Assembly (NCBI RefSeq): GCF_900112355.1
Contig: NZ_FOLM01000006.1
Span: 124,001 to 188,000 of the forward strand
Origin: Streptomyces aidingensis
GTDB lineage: Bacteria > Actinomycetota > Actinomycetes > Streptomycetales > Streptomycetaceae
DNA: 64,000 bases
Direction of reading: 5' to 3'
In this document: positions 52,925-59,887 of the stretch, piece by piece
How the letters are laid out: each line of letters opens with the position of its first letter
How positions within the stretch are numbered: the stretch's first letter is position 1
Translations under genes and position numbers: made by a program
The notes under the pieces: generated by a model
The model's input: only the letters and a program-made list of their open reading frames with translations
Database searches by the model: none
What the model was told of the DNA's origin: nothing

Positions 52925-53659
52925 TCAGCGCGGGAAGAGCTCGAACGCTACGCAGCGCCGGCCGTCGAAGCGTTCCGCGGCGCCCCCGGCCCCGCGGGTG
53001 ATCAGATCCCGGGCATACTCCGCCGGGTCGGCGCCCAGCCCTTCCAGATAGGCCCGGTGCTCGGTCAGCGAGCGGATCGCCCGCTCCACCGAGCCGTCCC
53101 CGACCGGCTGCGCATGGGTGGCCTCCGGCGAGGCCGCGACCGCCACCCAGCGCACCCCGCCCCAGGGTTCCAGGGAGCCGTCCCGCAGCTGCTCCGGAAA
53201 GATCCAGCGGTTGCCCGCGTCCGCCGCGGCGTCGATCACCGCCCGGCCGACGGCCCGGTGATCGGGCGTGTTCCAGAACCGTCCGCCCCAGGTGTCCCGG
53301 TGGTTGATGGTGATCAGCAGGTCCGGCCGGTGCCGGCGGACGGCCGCGGCGAGATCCCGCCGCAGCGCCACCCCCTCCTCGATCACCCCGTCCCGGTGGT
53401 CCAGGAACTCGACCGTCTCCACCCCGACCACCGCGGCGCTGGCCCGCTGCTCCTGCTCCCGGATCGCCGCGCACTCCCCGGGCGGCAGCCCGTCGATGCC
53501 CGCCTCACCACGGGTGACCAGCAGATAGCCGATGTGCTTGCCCTGGTCGGTCCACTCCGCGACGGCCGCCGCCGCGCCGTACTCCAGATCGTCGGGGTGC
53601 GCCACGATGGCCAGCGCCCGGTCCCAGTCCAGGGGCATGGCCGTCAGCTTCTCCGTCAT
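52925..53659 (-). CDS. PIG-L family deacetylase
   Basis: This 244-residue zinc-dependent de-N-acetylase is of the LmbE/PIG-L family. The metal-binding AHPDDLE (residues 20-26, AIVAHPDDLEYG) and the second-site His in NTPDHRAVG are present, as is the LDHRDG motif. Relatives include MshB (mycothiol synthesis) and mycothiol conjugate amidase Mca; this protein is shorter and its N-terminus differs, so I do not assign either role. ATG 53659 lies 8 nt after TACGTT, with CTGACG 17 bp further up, so it is probably leaderless. It lies 33 bp behind the PemK-like gene and may also be read from that promoter. Confidence 0.88.
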   Translation of the reverse strand: MTEKLTAMPLDWDRALAIVAHPDDLEYGAAAAVAEWTDQGKHIGYLLVTRGEAGIDGLPPGECAAIREQEQRASAAVVGVETVEFLDHRDGVIEEGVALRRDLAAAVRRHRPDLLITINHRDTWGGRFWNTPDHRAVGRAVIDAAADAGNRWIFPEQLRDGSLEPWGGVRWVAVAASPEATHAQPVGDGSVERAIRSLTEHRAYLEGLGADPAEYARDLITRGAGGAAERFDGRRCVAFELFPR

Positions 53660-53667
53660 GATCCCCG

Positions 53668-53696
53668 AACGTACCAGCGATCTTCCTGCCCGTCAG
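53668..53696 (-). promoter_or_regulatory. Promoter of the PIG-L gene
   Basis: Reading leftwards, CTGACG (53696-53691), 17 bp, TACGTT (53673-53668), 8 nt, ATG. The -35 overlaps the stop codon of the PemK-like gene. Confidence 0.5.
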
Positions 53697-54193
53697 CGCC
53701 AGCCGTAACGCTGCTGGAGCCGGTGCGCCACCAGGGTGAACCGGGCCAGATCCAGCGCGCATGCCTCGCGCCGCATCCCCTGCGGATGCACCCGCAGCAC
53801 CCGGTCCAGATCGACCCAGGACTCCCGGCCCCTGCCGTCCCACGGACCGCTGCCTATGGCCACCCACTCGTGGTGGTTGTCCCGCCGCCGGCTGGTGAGC
53901 TGCACGGCCAGCAGGCTGTCCCCCGCCTCCCGGGCCACCACCAGCACCGGGCGGTCCTTGCCACGGCCGTCCATCTCCTCGTACGGGACCCAGGTCCAGA
54001 CGATTTCGCCGGGATCGGGATCACCGTCCGGATCGGGCGCGTAGGCGAACCGCACCACCCGCATCGACCCGGGGTCGACCTCCACCGTCGCCCCCGTGCC
54101 CGCCCGCCCCGGCATGGCCGGGACCGCGGCGCTGCCCGGCACCCGGCCGCCGTCGCCGGGCGGCCTGCCCGTTCCGCCGTTCGTGATCGTCAC
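53693..54193 (-). CDS. PemK/MazF-family toxin-like protein, no adjacent antitoxin
   Basis: This 166-residue protein carries the PemK/MazF signature DPGEIVWTWVPYEEMDGRGKDRPVLVVAREAGDSLLAVQLTSRR in its central part, the fold of mRNA-cleaving toxins and related nucleic-acid binders. About 50 residues precede it, Gly/Pro-rich and then VEVDPGSMRVVRFAYAPDPDGDPD. After it a conserved tail DNHHEWVAIGSGPWDGRGRESWVDLDRVLRVHPQGMRREAC follows. No antitoxin gene is adjacent. GTG 54193 is chosen because a -10 ends 6 nt before it; a GTG two codons upstream lies inside the promoter. A RecA-NDp-type promoter drives it, back to back with that of the WGR gene, so it may be a damage-induced RNase or regulator. 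Confidence 0.82.
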   Translation of the reverse strand: MTITNGGTGRPPGDGGRVPGSAAVPAMPGRAGTGATVEVDPGSMRVVRFAYAPDPDGDPDPGEIVWTWVPYEEMDGRGKDRPVLVVAREAGDSLLAVQLTSRRRDNHHEWVAIGSGPWDGRGRESWVDLDRVLRVHPQGMRREACALDLARFTLVAHRLQQRYGWR

Positions 54194-54199
54194 GGCCAC

Positions 54200-54222
54200 A
54201 CCGTACCGTCCGGCTCCGACAG
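54200..54222 (-). promoter_or_regulatory. RecA-NDp/PafBC-type promoter of the PemK-like gene
   Basis: Reading leftwards, CTGTCGGAG (54222-54214), 8 bp, TACGGT (54205-54200), 6 nt, GTG. Two mismatches in the upstream element, none in the -10. Only 26 bp separate it from the divergent motif of the WGR gene. Confidence 0.62.
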
Positions 54223-54248
54223 CGCGGCCGGGGGGACGCGGGGGCGCG

Positions 54249-54271
54249 TTGTCAGTGGACTCCCTTAGGTT
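54249..54271 (+). promoter_or_regulatory. Perfect RecA-NDp/PafBC-type promoter of the WGR gene
   Basis: TTGTCAGTG (54249-54257), 8 bp, TAGGTT (54266-54271). Every specified position of TTGTCRGTG-N8-TANNNT is matched. The transcript would have a leader of about 45 nt with a GGGAGGGAG site. Confidence 0.88.
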
Positions 54272-54322
54272 GTTGATCACACGTCGGCCGACCGAACCGG
54301 CCGACCGGGAGGGAGCCTTGCC

Positions 54323-55786
54323 ATGTCCGCGATGTCCGGCGCGCCCGTGACGACCTATCTGGAGCTGTCCGAGTCCGGGGGCGGAGCGCACAAGTTCTAC
54401 GAGGTGACGGTCGACGGCACCAGCGTCGCCATCCGCTACGGCCGCATCGGCACCGAGGGCCAGCTCAAGCGGTCCGGCTTCGCCAGCCCGGCGGCGGCCC
54501 GGGCGGCGGCCGAGAAGAAGCTGGCGGAGAAGCGGCGCAAGGGGTATGAGCCGGCCGTGCCCGGCGGCCGGGCCCCCCGGCCGGTGACGCGCCGCCAGGT
54601 CGCCTCGGCCGCCTCCACGGCCCGCGCCACCGCGCCGGTCCTGTGGCGGTTCCGCACCGGCGCCTCGGCCTTCGGCATCCACATCGACGACGAACGCTGC
54701 TGGGTGGGCAATCAGTCCGGCGACGTGTACGCCCTGGCGCACGACGGTGAGGTGCTGTCCCGGTTCAGCCTGCCGGACGGCGTCAAGTGCCTGGTGGCCG
54801 ACGACTTCTGGATCTACGCCGGCTGCGACGACGGCTCGGTCTACGACCTGTCCTCCAAGCTGCCGTTCGCGGCCTACGAGATCTCGGCCGATGTGGACAT
54901 CTTCTGGCTGGACATCCACCAGGGCGTACTGCATGTCTCGGACCGCAACGGCGGACTGACCGTCATCGACCACGAGGACGAGTTCCAGTGGTCGCGCACC
55001 GGCACCGGAGCGCACGCCTGGATGATCCGGGCCGATGACCGCGCGGCCTACCACGGGCACAGCCGCGGGGTGACGGCCTACACCCCCGAGGGCGGCCGGC
55101 AGCTCTGGCACACGGCCACCACCGGCGCGGTGCTCTTCGGCTGGCAGGAGGCGGATTCCGTCTACGCGGGGACCGACCGCAGGCTGGTGCAGCGGCTGGC
55201 CAAGCGGGACGGCAGAGTGCTCGCCGACTACCGCTGTGACGCCGTGGTCTACTCCTGCGCCACCGCGCCCGGCGGCCGGTATGTGTTCGCCGGGGACAAC
55301 GCCTCCTCGGTGTACTGCTTCGACGAGTCCGGCGACCGGCTGTGGAAGCTGGGCACCGGCTGCGGCTCGGCGCTGTCCATGCAGTATCTCGACGAGCGCC
55401 TCTACATCGTCACCACCGACGGCACACTGGCCTGCATCGACGCAAGCCCGGCGGCGATCGAGGCGGCCGAGCGCGGCTCCCTGCCGCAGACCCAGGACAT
55501 CAAGTCCGCCGCCGGTCTGCCCGCCCACACCCCGGCGACCTCCGCCGAGGTGCTGCCCACGGTGAGCGCCGCCGCGGCCGGCGACACGGCGGGCGTGATC
55601 GTGGAATGCGTGCGGCAGGAGGGCCGGGTCCGGGTCCAGGTGGTCTCCGAGGGATACGAGCCGGGCTGGTACGTCCAGTTCCCGCGGGCCATCCGGGAGC
55701 CGGGCGCCCGGTTCGTGGTGGAGTCCCTGCATCCGGCGTCCGGCGGCTTCTACCGCGTTCGGGGCACGATACGCCGCCTGCTGTGA
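54323..55786 (+). CDS. WGR-domain protein with beta-propeller (PQQ-like repeats)
   Basis: This 487-residue protein joins an N-terminal WGR domain (about residues 10-78) to a propeller. The WGR part is typical (KFYEVTVDGTSVAIRYGRIGTEGQLKRSGFAS...AEKKLAEKRRKGYE), with Tyr39 in place of the eponymous Trp before Gly-Arg. WGR domains bind DNA ends or nucleic acid in PARP enzymes and occur in MolR-type bacterial proteins. After a basic linker (80-105), residues 106-430 are seven or so repeats of the PQQ type (WVGNQSGDVYALAHDGEVLSRF and so on), with a C-terminal beta-rich tail. No catalytic domain or signal peptide is seen. ATG 54323 follows GGGAGGGAG. A perfect damage promoter precedes it. Confidence 0.85.
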   Translation: MSAMSGAPVTTYLELSESGGGAHKFYEVTVDGTSVAIRYGRIGTEGQLKRSGFASPAAARAAAEKKLAEKRRKGYEPAVPGGRAPRPVTRRQVASAASTARATAPVLWRFRTGASAFGIHIDDERCWVGNQSGDVYALAHDGEVLSRFSLPDGVKCLVADDFWIYAGCDDGSVYDLSSKLPFAAYEISADVDIFWLDIHQGVLHVSDRNGGLTVIDHEDEFQWSRTGTGAHAWMIRADDRAAYHGHSRGVTAYTPEGGRQLWHTATTGAVLFGWQEADSVYAGTDRRLVQRLAKRDGRVLADYRCDAVVYSCATAPGGRYVFAGDNASSVYCFDESGDRLWKLGTGCGSALSMQYLDERLYIVTTDGTLACIDASPAAIEAAERGSLPQTQDIKSAAGLPAHTPATSAEVLPTVSAAAAGDTAGVIVECVRQEGRVRVQVVSEGYEPGWYVQFPRAIREPGARFVVESLHPASGGFYRVRGTIRRLL

Positions 55787-55882
55787 GCCGTCGCGCTGCG
55801 TGCCCGCCCGAATCCTAGGATGGCGCCGACCGGGGCGGCGGGCTCCGGCGGGTGTTCCGCGGCGGACGGGAGGTGCCACACC

Positions 55883-56149
55883 ATGATCCGGAAGCGCGTC
55901 GTGGTCTCGGGACGGGTGCAGGGGGTGTTCTTCCGGGACTCCTGCCGCTCCGAGGCGATCGTCCACAGGGTCGCCGGCTGGGTGCGCAACCTCCCCGACG
56001 GCTCGGTGGAGGCGGTCTTCGAGGGGGAACCGGAGGCGGTCAGCCGCCTGGTCGAGTGGTCCCGCCGGGGCTCGCCCTCCGCCCGGGTGGACAACGTCCG
56101 GGAGTCGGAGGAGGAGCCGGAGGGCCTCGCCGCCTTCGACATCCGATGA
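55883..56149 (+). CDS. acyP: Acylphosphatase
   Basis: This 88-residue enzyme hydrolyses carboxyl-phosphate bonds such as acetyl phosphate and 1,3-bisphosphoglycerate. The phosphate loop and catalytic Arg are in VSGRVQGVFFRDSCRSEA, and the catalytic Asn is in GWVRNLPDGSVEAVFEGE. ATG 55883 has GGGAGG nine bases upstream, which rules out the longer frame starting at 55820. It is 96 bp behind the WGR gene and overlaps the next gene by ATGA, so it may be co-transcribed with both. Confidence 0.94.
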   Translation: MIRKRVVVSGRVQGVFFRDSCRSEAIVHRVAGWVRNLPDGSVEAVFEGEPEAVSRLVEWSRRGSPSARVDNVRESEEEPEGLAAFDIR

Positions 56150-56952
56150 CCGGCACCCGGCGGCCCGGGCTGCGGCTGCGCATCGATCCGGCGCTGCGCC
56201 TCCTGCTGCATTCCCGGCACCGCTCCGGCGAGCCCGTGGTGCCGCACGACGGCACCTCGACCGTGGGCCATGTCATCCAGTCCCTGGGGATCCCGCTGAC
56301 CGAGGTCGGGGAGATCCGCACGGACGGCACGCCCGTGCCGGCCGGTCATGTGCCGCGGCCGTCCCCCTGCGCGGACGTGGTGGTCGACGTCCTGCCCGTG
56401 GCACGGCCCCAGCCGCCGCCGGTGAGACCGCTGCGTTTTCTGCTGGATGTGCATCTGGGCGGACTGGCGCGGCGGCTGCGGCTGCTCGGCCTGGACACCG
56501 CCTATCACACCGAGCGCGCGGACGAGGCGCTGCTGGAGCAGGCCAATGCCGAGCGCCGGGTGCTGCTGACCCAGGACCGGGGACTGCTGCGGCGCCGCGC
56601 CCTGTGGGCCGGGGCCTATGTCCGGGGCGGCGGAACCGAGGAGCAACTGGCCGATGTGCTCACCCGTTTTGCCCCTCCGCTGGAGCCGTGGACGCGCTGT
56701 CCGGCCTGCAACGGGGCGCTGGCCCCGGTGGACAAGGCGGAGATCGCGCACCTGCTGCGGCCGGGCACCCGCCGCAGCTACGACGTCTTTCTGCGCTGCC
56801 GGGACTGCGCCCGCATCTACTGGCGCGGGGCCCACCACGGTTCCCTTCGGGCCACGGTGGCCGCCGCCCGGGAACTGCTGGACCGCCCGGGGCCGCCGCC
56901 GGAGGCCGGCGGCCCCGGGCCGGTGCGTCAGGACCGCCAGTCCTCGGAGTAG
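56146..56952 (+). CDS. Mut7-C RNase domain protein with ubiquitin-like N-terminus
   Basis: This 268-residue protein has a MoaD/ubiquitin-like domain at residues 8-85 (LRLRIDPALRLLLHSRHRSGEPVVPHDG...VDVLPV), then a Mut7-C domain: a PIN-fold nuclease core starting FLLDVHLGGLARRLRLLGLDTAYH, with acidic residues including TQDRGLLRRR, and a C-terminal zinc ribbon (CPACNG...CRDC). The family is annotated as a probable RNase. Translation is coupled to the acylphosphatase by ATGA overlap. Its end overlaps the convergent gene at 56928 by 25 bp. Presence in a run of genes that starts at a damage promoter makes an RNA-processing role under stress possible. Confidence 0.87.
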   Translation: MTGTRRPGLRLRIDPALRLLLHSRHRSGEPVVPHDGTSTVGHVIQSLGIPLTEVGEIRTDGTPVPAGHVPRPSPCADVVVDVLPVARPQPPPVRPLRFLLDVHLGGLARRLRLLGLDTAYHTERADEALLEQANAERRVLLTQDRGLLRRRALWAGAYVRGGGTEEQLADVLTRFAPPLEPWTRCPACNGALAPVDKAEIAHLLRPGTRRSYDVFLRCRDCARIYWRGAHHGSLRATVAAARELLDRPGPPPEAGGPGPVRQDRQSSE

Positions 56953-57359
56953 GGCGCGTCCTCCGGGACCGGGCGGTAGAGCCCGGGTTCGGGTCCGCCG
57001 GGCCGCAGCAGTCCCGGGACGGGCGGCGGCGGTTCGGCGTCAATGGGCAGTGTCCAGTGGTGGGTGCCGGGCGGCGGGGGATCCTTGATCTCCCAGCCGG
57101 ACCGGTCGGCGTCCGGCTCCCACCAGGGCACCTCGCGCCCGTCCGGAAGCCGCCGGAAGTACAGCCCGAACCCCCAGTACCGCGGGGATTCGTGGCACAT
57201 GATGTCGGGATAGGGGTCGAACCGGGAGCGCTCGAACGCCGCGTTCAGGCGGGCGACCGCCTCGGCGTACGGGATACCGAACTCGTCTGTCATGAACCGC
57301 GCGATGTCGCGGAAGAATTCTTCCATCCCCGCGTCCAGATCCATCAGGAACTCGCGCAT
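56928..57359 (-). CDS. Hypothetical protein
   Basis: This 143-residue protein is of unknown function. It has a helical N-terminal half (REFLMDLDAGMEEFFRDIARFMTDEFGIPYAEAVARLNAAFERSRF), then a segment rich in aromatic residues (PRYWGFGLYFRRLPDGREVPWWEP) and a Pro-rich tail. ATG 57359 follows AAAGGCAGGG; a further ATG at 57374 lacks a ribosome-binding site. Tail-to-tail overlap with the Mut7-C gene is 25 bp. No membrane segment, signal or recognisable domain is seen. Confidence 0.7.
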   Translation of the reverse strand: MREFLMDLDAGMEEFFRDIARFMTDEFGIPYAEAVARLNAAFERSRFDPYPDIMCHESPRYWGFGLYFRRLPDGREVPWWEPDADRSGWEIKDPPPPGTHHWTLPIDAEPPPPVPGLLRPGGPEPGLYRPVPEDAPYSEDWRS

Positions 57360-57591
57360 GGCCCTGCCTTTCATCGAACTGACGTCAGGGCCCGGGACAC
57401 GGCGCCCCCGGACCCGGTGCCACCGCCCTCGTCACCTGCGGCGAGAACCGCCGGCACACCGCCCAAGAGGGCCCTCAACCTACCGTCTCCCAGCGGCGCT
57501 TACCGCCTCGGGGGGCCAACTCGGTTGGATTCCGCGGCCACCTTCCGGGCGGGCCGGCGCCGCGTCACCCCGGCGGCCGGGGCGGCGGGGG

Positions 57592-57614
57592 CTGTCGGTG
57601 CGATGCGATACAAC
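57592..57614 (+). promoter_or_regulatory. RecA-NDp/PafBC-like promoter of the DEDDh exonuclease
   Basis: CTGTCGGTG (57592-57600), 8 bp, TACAAC (57609-57614). One mismatch upstream and one in the -10 (C for the last T). The predicted leader is about 27 nt and ends in AAAGGGGAGG. Confidence 0.55.
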
Positions 57615-57647
57615 TGCATGACCGGGCACCGCGAGAAAGGGGAGGAC

Positions 57648-59228
57648 GTGGCGGAGCTTCGCAACGACACCGGGCAGGCCGGCCGGGGGGCGGCACCGGG
57701 AGCGGCCGGCCTTGTCCCCTCCCCGGCCGCACCGGCACCGCCGGTCCCGCTCACCGAGCGGCGCTATGTGGTCCTGGACACCGAGACCACCGGGCTGTCG
57801 CCCGCGCGCGGTGACCGGATCATCTCGCTGGCCCTGGTCACCGTGGAGGGCGGCCGGGTCACCGACCGCTGGTTCGGCCTCTGCAATCCCCAGCGGGACA
57901 CCGGGCCGGTGCACATCCACGGCATCACCACCGAACAGGCCGCCGGGGCACCGCTGTTCCGCGACCTGGTCCCGGAACTGCTGCGCCGGCTGGAAGGCAG
58001 CGTGCTGGTGGCTCACAACGCCGGCTTCGATCTGCTGTTCCTCACCTCCGAACTGGAGCGGGCCGGCCGGGAGTGGCAGCCGGAGACGGTGGTGGACACC
58101 CTCCGCCTGGCCCGGCGGTTCCTTCCCGAGCTGGACAACCACCGGCTGGGCACCTGCGCCCGCGCCCTGCGCATCCCCCTGCGGGCGCACCGCGCCGACT
58201 CGGACGCCGAGGCCACCGCCGCCCTGCTGCTCCATCTGCTGGGCATCGCCGCCGAGGAGGGGCACACCGGCCTGTCCCGGCTGGGCGATCCGGGCAGCCG
58301 GACGCTGCGGCTCGCCCGGCAGCGCGCGGTCCGCTGCGACTCCGCGGCCGACGGGCTCACCGAGGAGCACCGCGCCGCGCACCGGAGCCTGGAGCGCCGG
58401 CCGGGTTCGGCCGAGGGGCGGCAGCGGGCGCTGGTCACCCTGAGCGGGGCCCGGTGCCCGGAGGCGCCCCGTCTGTGGACACGCTTCAGCACCTGGCTGA
58501 CCGACCACGGCGACGGCGGCTCCGGCTCCGGCTCCGGCTCCGGCTCGGGCTCCGGGGGGAGTGCCGGGGCGGCGGCCCACCGGGCCCTGACCACCGCACT
58601 GGCCCTGGAGCTGGACTCCGCGGAGCCGGACCGGGAGGAGATCGGCGGCATCATCGCGCATCTGGCCCATCTGGACGCGGCCGGCACCTCGCCGCGCCGG
58701 CTGCTCGCCCTGTTCCCGGAGCCCGCCACGCTGATCGCCGCGCTGCCGCGCTGCGAGTCCTGCTGGTCCTGCGACACCCTCGGAAGCTGCGCGACCGGCA
58801 GCCCGGCCGGCGCCCTGGTGGCCCATTACGCCACCGCTCTGCGCCGGCCCGGCGCCCGCCCGGAGACGGCGGACGAGCTCGCCGGTCATCTCCCGCTGCT
58901 GGAGGCCACCGGCGATCTGGCCGCCGTGGGCCGGGCGGCCCGCTTCGTCGGCCAGGTGTGGGAGAAGCACGGGCGCCAGGCGGAGGCCGCCGCGCTCTGG
59001 CACCGTGCGGTGGATCTCGGGGCCCGGGACGTCGTCCTGTTCAACCGGCTGTCCCTGCATCACGAGCGGCGGCTGGGAGACGACGCCGGCGCGCTGGCGG
59101 TCTGCGAGCGCGCCCTGAACGGCCGCCGCGGCCGGGGTGCCCGCGCCGCCTGGGACGCCATCGCCCGGCGCGCCGCACGCTGTCGCCGCCGGCTCTCCGC
59201 CGCCTCCCCCGCATCCTCCCCCCGGTAA
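57648..59228 (+). CDS. DEDDh 3'-5' exonuclease-domain protein with Cys-rich C-terminal region
   Basis: The 526-residue protein starts with a DnaQ/epsilon-like exonuclease (residues 38-200): Asp44 and Glu46 (VVLDTETTG), Asp128 (AHNAGFD), His181 and Asp186 (HRADSDAEA) form the full DEDDh site. A Gly-Ser repeat linker near 290-305 leads to a helical region with a Cys cluster (CESCWSCDTLGSC, from about residue 369) and TPR-like helices near the end (EKHGRQAEAAALWHRAVDLGARDVVLFNRL). GTG 57648 follows AAAGGGGAGG; ATG 57618 is too close to the -10. The role is likely DNA end trimming or proofreading in repair; the C-terminal region is not a domain I know. Confidence 0.86.
   Translation: MAELRNDTGQAGRGAAPGAAGLVPSPAAPAPPVPLTERRYVVLDTETTGLSPARGDRIISLALVTVEGGRVTDRWFGLCNPQRDTGPVHIHGITTEQAAGAPLFRDLVPELLRRLEGSVLVAHNAGFDLLFLTSELERAGREWQPETVVDTLRLARRFLPELDNHRLGTCARALRIPLRAHRADSDAEATAALLLHLLGIAAEEGHTGLSRLGDPGSRTLRLARQRAVRCDSAADGLTEEHRAAHRSLERRPGSAEGRQRALVTLSGARCPEAPRLWTRFSTWLTDHGDGGSGSGSGSGSGSGGSAGAAAHRALTTALALELDSAEPDREEIGGIIAHLAHLDAAGTSPRRLLALFPEPATLIAALPRCESCWSCDTLGSCATGSPAGALVAHYATALRRPGARPETADELAGHLPLLEATGDLAAVGRAARFVGQVWEKHGRQAEAAALWHRAVDLGARDVVLFNRLSLHHERRLGDDAGALAVCERALNGRRGRGARAAWDAIARRAARCRRRLSAASPASSPR
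58519..58554 (+). repeat. GGCTCC hexanucleotide repeat in the exonuclease gene
   Basis: Tandem GGCTCC/GGCTCG units encode the (Gly-Ser)n linker between the exonuclease and the C-terminal region. Slippage would change the linker length without shifting the frame. Confidence 0.85.
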
Positions 59229-59319
59229 CCGGCCCGGTGGCGTCGAGGCCGGCAGCGGTGCCGCGGCGGAGAGCCGGCCCCGGGGCACCGCAACCGGCGC
59301 CGGCGCCCCGGGGGTGGGT

Positions 59320-59353
59320 CCCGGCCGCCCGGGGACGGCACCGGGCGGCCGGG
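59320..59353. terminator. Bidirectional terminator
   Basis: A perfect 12-bp stem (59320-59331 with 59342-59353) with a 10-nt loop lies between the convergent exonuclease and I36-type genes. Confidence 0.8.
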
Positions 59354-59368
59354 TCGGAGGGCGGCCCC

Positions 59369-59743
59369 TCAGCAGGACGGCGCGACCGCGTCGATGCGCG
59401 AGCCGAACTTGCCGTCCGCCTGGTAGGCGCGGGAGTAGTCGCCCGGGGCCACCGTGCGCCGCTCCTCGGGCTGCCAGTCGATGAAGCAGCCCGGGGCGTT
59501 CGCCATGAAGGAACCGACGTTGTCATGAAGATGGGAGGGCATGTCCCGGTAGCCGTTGGCGGGCGACCAGCGCCAGGGAGTGCCCACGAAGTCGTTCTTC
59601 TCCCAGAAACAGATCTCGTTCTCCCCGCAGATGGGCGCGGCGGCCTGCGAAGCCGTGGCAACGGGGCCGCCGGCCAGCAGGGTCATGCCGAGCCCCGCCG
59701 TGGTGATGAGGGTGAAGAGCACGCGGTGGCGCCTGGGTGACAT
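59369..59743 (-). CDS. Secreted peptidase inhibitor family I36-type protein
   Basis: This 124-residue exported small protein has a signal peptide (MSPRRHRVLFTLITTAGLGMTLLAGGPVATASQA, cleavage near 33). The mature domain, about 90 residues with three Cys, has the beta/gamma-crystallin-like ICGENEICFWEKNDFVGTPWRW start typical of Streptomyces metalloproteinase inhibitor-like proteins (family I36). ATG 59743 follows GAGGAG. It diverges from the ECF sigma gene with a 20-bp palindrome between them. Whether it inhibits a protease cannot be judged from the sequence. Confidence 0.82.
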   Translation of the reverse strand: MSPRRHRVLFTLITTAGLGMTLLAGGPVATASQAAAPICGENEICFWEKNDFVGTPWRWSPANGYRDMPSHLHDNVGSFMANAPGCFIDWQPEERRTVAPGDYSRAYQADGKFGSRIDAVAPSC

Positions 59744-59840
59744 GGAGTCTCCTCGTACTGTCGGTTGCTCGCCGGCCCGGCCGGCCGGACACACCACGCA
59801 CACGTACGGCCCGCCCCGCCCGTCTGGCAGCGACGGCCCC

Positions 59841-59860
59841 GTTCACCGGAACGGGTGAAC
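59841..59860. promoter_or_regulatory. 20-bp palindrome between I36-type and sigma-factor genes
   Basis: GTTCACC (59841-59847) and GGTGAAC (59854-59860) are perfect 7-bp arms with a 6-bp spacer, about 28 bp before the earliest likely start of the sigma gene. The layout is that of an operator. Confidence 0.6.
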
Positions 59861-59887
59861 CGCCCGCAGAGAAGGCGGAAAGGGCTG

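Noticed and set aside
58519-58560. A CRISPR-like array in the exonuclease gene
   Set aside because: These are short in-frame hexanucleotide repeats encoding a Gly-Ser linker, without spacers.
59744-59770. CTGTCGGTT near the I36-type gene as a further RecA-NDp promoter
   Set aside because: No TANNNT follows after 8 bp, and it points away from the I36-type gene.
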